A DNA stretch of 39,087 nucleotides from a virus. The stretch is taken from IMG/VR virus record IMGVR_UViG_3300020395_000035, positions 1 to 39,087 of that record; one strand, 5' to 3'. The notes beneath the pieces were generated by a model. The model was given only the letters and a program-made list of their open reading frames with translations, did no database searches and had not been told where the DNA came from. How positions within the stretch are numbered: the first letter of the stretch is position 1; each line of letters starts with the position of its first letter. A program made the translations under genes and the position numbers. Shown here in pieces: positions 18,701-25,200 of the stretch.

Positions 18701-20603
18701 TAATAGAACTAATAATGATAAAGTTCCAGGCTTAGTTGAATTGATGAATGTAAATGATGTTACTACTGCTCGTGGTACTGTTGGTGTTTCTTCTGGAGGA
18801 GTTGTTAATTCTATTACAGTAACTGATTTTGGATCTGGATATGGTTCTGCACCTACAATATCCATATCTTCTAAGGTTACACAAACTCCAGAGATTGGTG
18901 CTAGTTGGACTAAGAGTACTCCATTAACAGATGTTAATTTCAAAGGGGTTGATTATACTCCAGAAGGTATATTTGTTGCTGTTGGAAGTACTTCTGGTAT
19001 TCATACATCAACTGATGGAAAGACTTGGACTTCTTCTGCTAGTGTAACAGCATCTACATGGAATGGAGTTGTCGGTATGTCTACTGCAATTGTTGTTGTG
19101 GGTGCAGCTGGTACTATTGGTATTAGTACTAATGCAGCATCTTCCTTTACTGCAACTAGAATTTATAGAAAGACACAAACTGGATTTATTCCATCTTATA
19201 CTGATGAGAATATATCTCAAAGTTTGCGAGCTGCAGCTATAGGAGTGGTTCCAATATCAACTATTGTTGGAAATCAACTTGTAACTGAAAATAAAGAAAG
19301 AGCTGTTGTTGTTGGTGCTGCTGGTACAATTCTTTACAGTGAGCCAGGTCAATCTGGTATTGCAACTTCATTTGTTGTTGCTAACAAATATGCAAACCAA
19401 CAATTTAATGGTATTGCATATCGTTCTCCTTATGTTAAAGAAAGTGGAGATGCTGTGGGTCCAGCATTCATTGCAGTAGGTAATAATGGTGCAATATACA
19501 AATCCACTAACGGTGAGGTTTGGTCTGGTATTACTACAACTACTATTACTACTAATATTAATGCAATTGAATATGCTGATGATCAATGGATAGCTGTTGG
19601 AGCTGGTGGAAAAGTGTTTAGATCTACTAAAGAACAAGATGGTTCTGCTTGGCAAGTAGTTGGATCTGGTACGACATTTGCATTATGGTCACTTAGTTAT
19701 CAGGATAATGTATGGTATGCAGGTGGTGGAAATGGAATGGGATTAAATTCTGTTAATGGGTTTGAATGGTATAAGAAACATATGATTTCTAGTGATGAAA
19801 CTCCAGTTGGTGTTGTGATAAATGGTCTTGCATATGGGGATAATAAATTAGTTGCTGTTGGTGTGAGTTCAAATATACATTACAGTCAATTTGAAGTTAC
19901 TAAAGCGACTGCTACCACAACAGTGAGTGCTGCTGGTACTGTTACAGGAGCAACTATTACAAATGCTGGATTTGGTTATGATTCAACTAATCCACCTAAT
20001 ATATTATTCTCCACACAAACAGTTACTCGTGAGAGAATAACTAATTGTGAAATTAAAGGTGATTATGGAACAGTCGTTTCTGTTGCTAAACAAACATCAG
20101 GAGTTAATAGTCGTCCAACATTAATTCTTGGGTTGGATGCATCTCCATTTATAAATCAAACCGCTTTTGGTAATAAGAGTGCATCTCAATTAGTAGTTGG
20201 TGATTATTTTGTACTTAAAGGTACTAGATTTGGACCTTCTGGAGGATTAACTGCTACTGATGGAAGTGGAAATACAATTGGTGTTGGTGATGCTTATGCA
20301 GATGGTATATATAAAGTTGAAGCCGTTAGTTCTTCTGGGGGAGTATTAACAGTATCTACTAATGTTAGTTCTGTTGCAAATGTAACAGCAGTATCTGGTG
20401 GAAATGTTGGTATTGCTCGTAGTATGTCAACTAATTTAGGTGAATATAGTTGGAGTAAATTGTATAATTTTACAAGATCATCAACTCCTTCAGCATTTAC
20501 TGTTAATACAAATAATGGATATTCTGGTATATCCACTGGTCCTACAGTTTCAAGAGTTTCACCTATAGCTCTCGAATATTCTGATCTTAGTTCTAATAGT
20601 TAA
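6702..20603 (+). CDS. Giant baseplate/tail structural protein at the gp7 position (4633 aa)
   Basis: This sits between gp6 and gp8, where T4 has gp7 (1032 aa), but is about 4.5 times longer. The N-terminal part (1-280) carries likely wedge-binding sequence, for example DNPQFVDFLKQYYVSQEYQG and a helical EFWKKTKNLFLPGFEDRELH segment. Residues about 600-3000 contain many copies of an NHGF..G..V.Y module and GGxGY...P.V.IS beta repeats. A YHYH-like region lies near 1338-1430 (GWAYDGCPIYGPYGF from 1344). Residues about 2780-3700 hold four copies of an FTC..D...T.H.YPR motif. Residues about 4066-4398 form a beta-propeller-like region with Asp boxes (STDGKTW 4103, STNGEVW 4268, SVNGFEW 4350). There is no signal peptide, membrane segment or long coiled coil, so it is not a tape measure. 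It may reach outward and bind host glycans. The gp7 equivalence is inferred from position and the N-terminus. Confidence 0.8.
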   Translation: MGIDTTAKKVQINKLVRSQLPSFVAEDNPQFVDFLKQYYVSQEYQGGPIDIATNFNEYQKVDTFNEGSELVGFTTCTNDINSYDSTIVVSSTEGWPADYGLLKIDDEIITYTSKTETSFVGCVRGFCGVDNLHEPTNTENLVFSESNAVKHEGLSKVTNLSNLFLQEFWKKTKNLFLPGFEDRELHKKVDKANFLRQAKDFYGSKGTDEAIKILFGVLFNDQAEVIKPIDYLFAPSDADYVKTFDLVAEVISGNPDNVVGQTLFQTDKTATSGSIFNVQFLPKDDKNYYLISLSRGSVVGEFEATGASKLVDNVAYNSNTGVGATVLTVDSTLGFPDKGTVYVGAGLTVGIATYSSKTSTQFYGVTGISSSYTDGDFVRSSRTVYAYEDGNIEKPVYFRLTNVVTGANIDDIAHTHTEDIVYPRQLGLVSDPNIHQLNSWIHNVKIKTDVATYLQGTTTLSNVDDSTYSGEVNTSTPHELQIGDDVIIYDILRSAVGTPSNVTGKVDSIPSETKFTITNKTGTLDQTKTYQVGRKLRYASSLNDRLNVSNFVANVQNTYISDDNKTAYVTTGSLPGYEISADHRSQTFNGFSAVSNDTINIPNHDFKTGELIRYNPSEGDVAVSGLSTGFAYAIIKEDVNNIKLSRSVLDAAAKKHININSTASSTTHTIVPEELSGKNLKHQNFIREFPITPEVKVDTRDIKNEPIGMLVNGVEIFSNQSGDNVFYGPIEHIDVERGGDDYDVIQPPNIHISDNVGTGATAYAVIEGSFRGIEVISGGYDIKNVPNISITGGNGNGATAYPRLKAIRNARTFDAKVDVTVNTQATASVSISGGVIQNSVNIVNAGTGYITAPTVTVSTTNPHTGADAQLTATINANGQVSGITVVSGGSGYVSGQVTLTLSGPAGLITFADDHLFFDGEEVVYEKSKDNAQIPGLIDKSVYYVHNISGNSKQIALMNTFENAVSGTNAVTITNKSIGTHKIQSTTFRNVIDKIVVENSGFGYSNRKVLINSDAHPAVDYANRANIRSGVSIANNYIFHKNHGFRNGDLVEYSHTGTAISGLSTTIKYLIIKLDEDRFRLCSAGDDYINNLYSEEFGTTSTTVNYSKGLYVDINSVGAGTHTFKYPDISVSMDVISGVGNTAVSFPVIRPICRGGITDIHLTNTGVGYGSSDTINAHRRPLVTISNGLGGLVDVSITDGLISDAFTKIDGKGYVSPPDLIVEGQGKYGKLVSNVNADGTLGAVNIIDSGKDYTTIPDTTVRVKSPGVGAVFRADLRKWNMTTIARYQESINPSDDGIILPSQNPEYESKFTSAYLPRRLRLLLDDSIETNFDEKNVVEHSPIVGWAYDGCPIYGPYGFNSPTGGAVRRLTSGYTAVTRSNRPTEFPAESFVEDFDYTGNGDLDENNGRFGKTPEYPNGVYAYFCTISDTDGSISPFNGTRKPVFPFILNGYQFNRVDSNVQALSLQSTSKLNSGNIIRNTLPYRLGFIGSNYDYLVSSNIDDTEFTIRNTNMTGITSISVHEPGVDYKVGDRLKFDNNNTGGGHGVSAKVKTISGKGIVDITYAKTTVEHIEFNYKNGLGVGIGSTAHGLHDGDLVNVSGIGTGELRFLEGHKTIGVSSVTSKLSVGISSIAGHADSTGRTAFMYLTQQTSSRNSNEDDIQVGDWLIIGDADDSIKEKVQVIEYNQKFDRYKIRRQTGIGNTWFEAGTSVVVDQKKFTFNAGIATDLRIGDNYTITINPQSSIGIGTVIKTETGPYGNVSVARVVAKDNTVLYDRDPQNRPHNTQPGSNCDNSITFENHGFITGQKLQYFKSPTATAGLQVSQNVGMGASFSLTDGQFVYAVKKTDDLFGIQTSRVGIGSTSKSLYFATIGATGGNVTVYDDHQLKTTNESHVGFVDKFDVTVVTSQPHGLKNNDEVTISISPDQTINKSVEYDTVARKTIVEPLYFQSSDVSTSNNTIKITNHGYKDGDKVLYKAGATAITPLEDRDEYYVQRISDDYFKLFTNRKDSISDPNGFINLTNIGSSAGAGNHHRISRINPPIKALLGETVGFAVSDSSNSNFTLEFFRDKNFTNRFDGVGISTEVVRSGVPGTTGSLVSLKLTNNVPLPLWYKLTPSIKNNAGDYIDVTKRDSYPDTQVINGSRISLELSRYSGNFGIKTTGMGNTAFSYQIAEKPEKERYNTAGVSTFRYLTKSTNAKGGINEIKIDFPGREYVRNPGITSIRSTNGKDADVRILDDNVGFPAFTEVTKIGYDYPTDKTLSPRADTYANVSVVNNYVIGHIGIVTAGKNYSTAPDLFLPDRPFAKTRVYLEGTSIGSVEILEDSLTGFSNVPNPPRIIAINNTNGVGVVTARCIEANGDPNTSPLIEIKKPFGGWRAENHRLGTNFPFEVGDQVFVENVEVFQNDNPIFYNEGRVIGYNSDMYDYQYFTITERNIANSWIKYSIAGIGTWGGTFDPVNSAGRVIKKEDLPSFNVRFDHRDFIEGEHVTFGGGSAEGVIVMNEGWDRATNSFRLRGLTRNPFKGDVIVGGISNAQGKVIKSSYYERYFTISHQSDRVKGFQKNTGKLNNDFQKIQDSDYYQNFSYSIQSEVQEKDFSDAVDSIVHPTGYKNFSDLVIKSLPTSGSGRSTDLSPRPPQSDTGLQVSIDNIQSFYVKNDYDFATETTIASGYSKFITFQNKKLTDLLSISSAKVNLIDDLSNQFDGKTETFSGIHKFVRDEIRTAGAGSTGAINIITGAPVGSNGTIIVTNGTTYEPTTGVLTIKADAHGLSNGATVSILDNSLTFTCDKDNHTTEHRYPRTSDPASTSNSKFNWGVLTVANKTTNTFELTINTPVIGGKVVGLSTFVLTTENGGNNVFHNIIDPSNTDTIAIGKSVFTAINHGLQTGEAITYVPGSNTSIGINPTAFRVATTDITIGTEQIEIIGHGLSTADTLTYTAGSTAIGGLTNSTTYSVIRVNNNTIKLATNTSNANGGTAINLTSVGAGIHVFTTASNPTMPTSAYVFKTSDNSFKVIRDPLTPVDYAYTLRNVGTGTYHAFNPTSPESRTLIEIDGVIQSPLYKKAISVAFASNVSNSATSVTLAGITSIRANDIISVGNELMRIKGIGIGGANVCTVERGFLGTSAAAHTTSSTCTIKDGDFNIVNGILHLTTPPYGPSGSAGISTSSTFHGRIFNRKDVTRNFIFDDVSHKFTGNVATGRTFTLTQNDEDVTGIVTTVSGTGGAGQVINNGIILINNIFQRPDIDYVMTPRSYDPNVGIGGSISFTGITTNYTIPRGGKVEDFDVNFGKGYQPRRAAAATAVINAAGSIQSLTMTGAGRGYFSGSVNVEVFNPLGVGSAAVLQATVGTGNSAGMITGITTISGGTGYSSSDPAYNTHVPVVSTDGTTLTINVGTALPKGRYQHSFVRDSGTHTFVSGVTNAITASNGASGNFTAASGTTYNPLTGNLVLTIGSHSLTTSNKVTLADGAVTFTCDADNHATNHSYPRSSDPASGQALTITAKTGTTITVNVGAVKGANSVVTDTTAVAGSGSTAAFTPSTAVYDPNSGDLVLTKASGTWTHATNAGTLTPISGTAYNPSTGILTVKATGHGLVNNDLINILEGGIPLTCAKDSNATTHYYPRKTDPIFGKWIKITKVDNDTFTVWVGGSTYTGAHTFVTGQSANKIRKATSYVRLNDNSFVFTCTKDGNSTQHSYPRTGITVPPIIKVGIATGYSDLVFTGGTGQGFKASVVVGSGGTVIDYDITDRGYGYKNGEVLTVQGIPFEPGISTSSLTFTINKTITDKFAGFSFGQLVTLDNFADQFDNDTKSFLLTKLNVNTGVKDIVTIVSLDTSIDADNNLLIFLNDVLQKPGENYSLEGGTTLNFVEAPKEGSKLQVLFYRGGNADIEALNPVKTFKVGDKVQLLRGGDRPRQSDRVVSDISDVSKIETPLYGGGGISTNSSLVRVAAWKKQESDLVVDGLPISKERSNYTGKFRPVSNIIQNVATNSGTIYLDSGWPIFSAYDNRTNNDKVPGLVELMNVNDVTTARGTVGVSSGGVVNSITVTDFGSGYGSAPTISISSKVTQTPEIGASWTKSTPLTDVNFKGVDYTPEGIFVAVGSTSGIHTSTDGKTWTSSASVTASTWNGVVGMSTAIVVVGAAGTIGISTNAASSFTATRIYRKTQTGFIPSYTDENISQSLRAAAIGVVPISTIVGNQLVTENKERAVVVGAAGTILYSEPGQSGIATSFVVANKYANQQFNGIAYRSPYVKESGDAVGPAFIAVGNNGAIYKSTNGEVWSGITTTTITTNINAIEYADDQWIAVGAGGKVFRSTKEQDGSAWQVVGSGTTFALWSLSYQDNVWYAGGGNGMGLNSVNGFEWYKKHMISSDETPVGVVINGLAYGDNKLVAVGVSSNIHYSQFEVTKATATTTVSAAGTVTGATITNAGFGYDSTNPPNILFSTQTVTRERITNCEIKGDYGTVVSVAKQTSGVNSRPTLILGLDASPFINQTAFGNKSASQLVVGDYFVLKGTRFGPSGGLTATDGSGNTIGVGDAYADGIYKVEAVSSSGGVLTVSTNVSSVANVTAVSGGNVGIARSMSTNLGEYSWSKLYNFTRSSTPSAFTVNTNNGYSGISTGPTVSRVSPIALEYSDLSSNS
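15042..17787 (+). repeat. Four copies of an FTC..D...T.H.YPR motif in the giant protein
   Basis: The copies encode LTFTCDKDNHTTEHRYPR (from 15042), VTFTCDADNHATNHSYPR (from about 17099), IPLTCAKDSNATTHYYPR (from about 17503) and FVFTCTKDGNSTQHSYPR (from about 17728). Cys, Asp, Thr, His and YPR are constant. Each is usually preceded by a Y.P.TG.L.L or related strand and followed by DP. Confidence 0.85.
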
Positions 20604-20622
20604 ACTAATCAGTAATTAAACA

Positions 20623-20630
20623 CATAAATA
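20623..20630 (+). promoter_or_regulatory. Late promoter variant CATAAATA
   Basis: This matches the T4 late -10 at seven of eight positions. It lies in the 47-nt gap between the giant gene and gp8, 20 nt before the gp8 ATG. It would give gp8 and downstream genes a fresh late start after a 13.9-kb gene. Confidence 0.7.
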
Positions 20631-20650
20631 AACAAAAATAGTCTAGTAAG

Positions 20651-22231
20651 ATGCCTGCGATTATTTCAGATCAATTTAGAATATTAAATGCTGCGAATTT
20701 TGTCGCTGGTATATCTGGTGGCACTGATAATTATTATACATTTCTTGGTTTTTCTAATTATCAAGATGTTGAACAAGGATATGGAACTTTAGATTGGAAT
20801 ACTAATACTCCTGCACCTAAAGATGGATTTAAAGAATCCAATGATGTGTGGGATACCATGCTTGGTATGAAGAAGATGGCTTCTGATGATATACAGAGGA
20901 TGGTTAAAAAGTATACATGGACTTCAGGAACAGTATATGAAATGTATAAACATTCATATACAAGAGAGAATCAAAGTCCTAAAACTTCTTCAACTAATCT
21001 TTATGATGCACAATATTATGTTGTAAATAGTGATCTTAAAGTTTATATTTGTATTAATAATGGTCAAACTCCAGATAACCCACAAGGTAGACAGTCACTT
21101 GACGAACCAGATTTTGTTGATTTAGAACCAAGAGCTGCTGGTACTAGTGGTGATGGTTATATTTGGAAGTATCTTTATACTATTAAACCAAAAGAGATTA
21201 TAAAATTTGATTCAATTGATTATATGCCTGTTCCTACATCTTGGGGAACTGGTGAAAGTGGTGATATAAAAGATAATGCAATAAGTGGAAAGATTGAAAC
21301 TGCAGTTGTAATTAATGGTGGTGGTGGATATCAACCTATTGGTACTACTTTTAACAATATTCCCATACTTGGAGATGGTACTGGTGGTAGAGCTTCAGTA
21401 ACTGTTAATTCTCAAGGTAAAGTTTCAGATATAACTGTTACTAATGGTGGTACTGGATATAGTAGAGGAGTTGTTGAATTTTATCCTGGCGCTCCAGGCG
21501 CTGAAACTGGTGGGCCAATTACTGGATTATCTGCTGTTGGTGTAGGAACAACTTCTATTGCAGAATTTGAAGTAGTTATTCCACCTCCAGGCGGACATGG
21601 GTATGATATTTATCGTGAACTTGGTGCTTTTAGAGTATTAATGTATGCAAGATTTGAGAATAGTACTACAAATCCTGATTTTATTGTAGGAAATGACTTT
21701 GCTCAAGTTGGTGTTGTTAAAAATCCAACAAATATTGCAGGTTCTTTATTAACTTCAGATTCTGCAGTTCCATTAACTTCACTTAAATTGAAGACAATTA
21801 GTGGAGGAAATATAGCTGATACCATCTATACTGTTGATACTCCAGTTACACAAACTATAGGTGTTGGATCTACGGCTATTGGATATGTTGCTAGTTGGGA
21901 TTCTACTAGTGCAGTATTAAAATTATATACACCTACTGGTATTGGATCAACTACCACTGGATTTAGGATGGTTGATTTTGATGGTACATCAAATCAATTA
22001 ACCATTTCTGGACAAACATCTGGTAATGCTTTATCGATAGATGATGCATTTACTGGTAATTCTGTGACTATAAATGGAGCTAGTGTTTCATTAGGTCAAG
22101 CCTTTACTAAAGGTGTTGCACCACCAGAAGTTAAAAAATATTCTGGTGAAGTCTTATACATAGATAACAGGGCCGCAATACAACGTAGTGCTACCCAGAA
22201 AGAAGATGTAAAAATCGTATTAGAGTTCTAA
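20651..22231 (+). CDS. 8: Baseplate wedge subunit gp8
   Basis: gp8 is a dimeric baseplate wedge protein that binds gp7 and gp10 in T4. The protein starts MPAIISDQFRILNAANFVAG, then YYTFLGFSNYQDVEQGYGTL and DDIQRMVKKYTWTSGTVYEM, typical of marine T4-like gp8. It is 526 aa against 334 in T4. Much of the excess is a GGxGY beta-repeat insert at about residues 211-290 (VVINGGGGYQPIGTT, then ITVTNGGTGYSRGVVEFYPG). The C-terminal part includes PPEVKKYSGEVLYIDNRAAI, the conserved gp8 end. It has its own late promoter at 20623. The next gene starts 4 nt after its stop. Confidence 0.85.
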   Translation: MPAIISDQFRILNAANFVAGISGGTDNYYTFLGFSNYQDVEQGYGTLDWNTNTPAPKDGFKESNDVWDTMLGMKKMASDDIQRMVKKYTWTSGTVYEMYKHSYTRENQSPKTSSTNLYDAQYYVVNSDLKVYICINNGQTPDNPQGRQSLDEPDFVDLEPRAAGTSGDGYIWKYLYTIKPKEIIKFDSIDYMPVPTSWGTGESGDIKDNAISGKIETAVVINGGGGYQPIGTTFNNIPILGDGTGGRASVTVNSQGKVSDITVTNGGTGYSRGVVEFYPGAPGAETGGPITGLSAVGVGTTSIAEFEVVIPPPGGHGYDIYRELGAFRVLMYARFENSTTNPDFIVGNDFAQVGVVKNPTNIAGSLLTSDSAVPLTSLKLKTISGGNIADTIYTVDTPVTQTIGVGSTAIGYVASWDSTSAVLKLYTPTGIGSTTTGFRMVDFDGTSNQLTISGQTSGNALSIDDAFTGNSVTINGASVSLGQAFTKGVAPPEVKKYSGEVLYIDNRAAIQRSATQKEDVKIVLEF

Positions 22232-22235
22232 GAAA

Positions 22236-25200
22236 ATGCCTCAAGAGACCAATCTGAACGTTTCTCCGTATTTTGATGATTTTAATGAAGATAAGAACTT
22301 TAAACGAGTTCTATTTAAGCCAGGTAGCCCCGTTCAGGCTAGGGAATTAACCCAATTACAAACTATTCTCCAAAACCAAATGGAGAAATTCGGACAACAC
22401 TTCTTTAAAGAAGGTTCGATGGTGATTCCAGGCGGTATAGGATATGATGCTAAGTATTATGCAGTTGAATTAGAGGATACATTTTTAGGTATTCCAATTT
22501 CTGAATATCTTGATAAATTAGTTGGTAAAACAATTAAAGGTGAAACATCGGGTGTAGAGGCGGAAGTTGTTAATTATATTCTATCAACAACATCTGATAG
22601 AGGACATAATACACTTTATATAAAATATTCTAAAGCTGGTGATGATTTTAAAACGGTTGAATTTGTCGATGGGGAAAATTTTGTAGTTCCAGATTCTGAT
22701 ATTGAATATGGCAATTCTCGTATTATTGCAACAAATCCATTTGCTACTGCTATACCATTAAATGCAACATCTATTGGATCTGCATGTACTATTGCGGATG
22801 GAGTATATTTTATTCGTGGATATTTTCTTAATATAACTAAACAAACTATTATTATAGATCAATATAGTAATTCACCTTCAGGAAGAATTGGTTTATATCT
22901 TGATGAAAATATTGTAACCGCATTTAGTGATTCCACTTTGTTTGATAATGCAGCTGGATTTTCAAACTTTGCAGCTCCTGGCGCTGATAGATTTCAGATA
23001 ACAACAACATTAATTAAAAAGGATTTAGATGATATATCTGATGCTAATTTCGTTGAATTATTGAGATTAAATCAAGGTGCTAAAGAGAAAATGGTCGAAA
23101 AGACCGATTACAATATATTATCTGATGAATTTGCTAGAAGAACGTATGATGAAAGTGGTAATTATTATGTAAAACCATTTGCATTAAATGTTAGAGAGTC
23201 TTTGAATGATAGACAAGGAAATAATGGTGTTTATTTTGACAATCAAAAAACTCAACAAGGAAATACTCCAAGTAGTGATACTATGATATACCAGCTTGAG
23301 CCTGGTAAAGCTTATGTAAGAGGATATGAAGTAACAAGAACTGGTAATACTTTTTTAGATGTAGAAAAACCAAGAGAAGTTAGAGAATTAAAAAAACAAT
23401 CATTTGTTTTTGATAAAACTTCTTCAGTAATGCTTAATCGTGTATATGGGGCACCAAATACAACTCTTGGTACTAATGCAACTGTTAGTTTAAGAGACCA
23501 AAGAACTGGAGGTACTCATGCGAATGCTGCTGGTAGTGAGATTGGCGTAGCCAGAGTATATGACTTTAAGTTGGAAGCTGAGAGATATTCTGATGCATCT
23601 ACAAAATATGAATTATTTTTGTGGGATATACAAACATATACAAGTTTAACATTAAGTTCATCACTTACTGCAATTGAAGGGTCTTTGATTGAAGGGGCTA
23701 ATACTGGTGCAAGAGGATATTTAAAATCTGCAGCTAGTGGTGCTTCTATAAGTTTAACATCAACCAATGGTACTTTTATAACAAATGAAGCCATTATAGT
23801 TAATGGTGTTAAATCCAATCAAACTATTGCTACAGTTACAGAATATTCTTTTGATGATGTTAAATCTGTATATCAATCTTATACATTAGATTCTACAACT
23901 TATAAATTTAATGCTGATACTGATCTTTCTAGATTCTTATTCCCTGCTCCAAGAGGAACTGAGTTTACTATTAACCATACAAATGGTGTTGTCAGTGTAG
24001 GTGGCCAGAGATTTTCAAGTGGTGTTAAGATTGGTGATATTGTAAGATATCAAAAAACAGGAGAATCAGATCCAACATATAACAGAGTTACTGCAGTTGC
24101 AAGTACTGGTGCTACTATTACAATCGCTGCATTAGCTGCAGATGTTGCTGGAGTTTGTCAAAAAGAATTAGTTTCATCTACTGGTACTTCTACCCGTTTT
24201 GTCATTGTTAGACCACGATTACTTAACCCAAGTAATACAGGTCTTATATCCGATTTACCAGAACCTTTTATATCTAAAGTTGATTTAAGTGCTTCTGAGA
24301 TATTAGTAAGAAAAAATTATACATTTACGGTATCTAGTAATACAGCTACAATTACATTAACCGAAGATAATGAATATTTTGAACCATTTGATGAAGAAAA
24401 GTATAATGTTAGTTTTTCTGATGGAAGTATCTATTCTTTACGTTCTGGTAATTTATCATTTAATGCTACATATAAAACACTTACATTAAAATTTGCTGGT
24501 ATTAGTAACAGTACAAAGGGTGTTCTTGTTGCCACAATAAAGAAAACTATAATTAAATCTCAAAATAAGACTTTAAATAGATGTAATACAATAACTATTA
24601 ATAAAACTCAAGGTGTTACTGTAGCTCAAAATGGTGTAACAGCTAATTCTGTATATGGAAATAGAGTAGAAGATAAAGAAATATGTTTATATGTACCTGA
24701 TGGTGTAAGAGTTCATGCTATTTTTGAATCAAGTACTGCAGGAGATCCATCTCTTCCTACAGTTACACTTACAAATAGATCTGCAGATTTAACTGATACG
24801 ATTCAAGGTGAAGTATTAATTGGTAATACATCTGGTGCAGCGGCTAGAGTTGTTAATTCTGCCACCGCAACTGTAGATGTTGTATATGTTAATGATTTAG
24901 AATTTATTAAAGATGAAACTGTAACATTCCAGTCTTCTGGAATAGATGGTTTGGTCAGTTCAACTGTTGATGGTGATTCTGATATTGTGGACAATTTCCA
25001 ATTTGATAATGGCCAAAGACCTGAATTATATGATTTCGCTAGAATAATAAGAAAGGATGATAGTAGTACTCCATCAAAAAGATTAACTGTTGTATTTGAT
25101 AATTACACATTAGATGGTGAAGTTGGTGATTTTGCAACTGTTAACAGTTACTCTGCAGATAATTTTGAATTCGATATACCTACTTTTAGTGGAATTCCAG

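Noticed and set aside
7590-20536. Minus- and plus-strand ORFs of 60-103 aa inside the giant gene
   Set aside because: They are shadows of a continuous 4633-aa frame, with Ser/Thr/Asn/Tyr-rich nonsense composition and no ribosome binding sites.
6702-20603. Giant protein as tape measure
   Set aside because: It is beta-rich with Asp boxes, lacks long helices and membrane segments, and lies between gp6 and gp8. In T4-like phages the tape measure is gp29, elsewhere in the genome.
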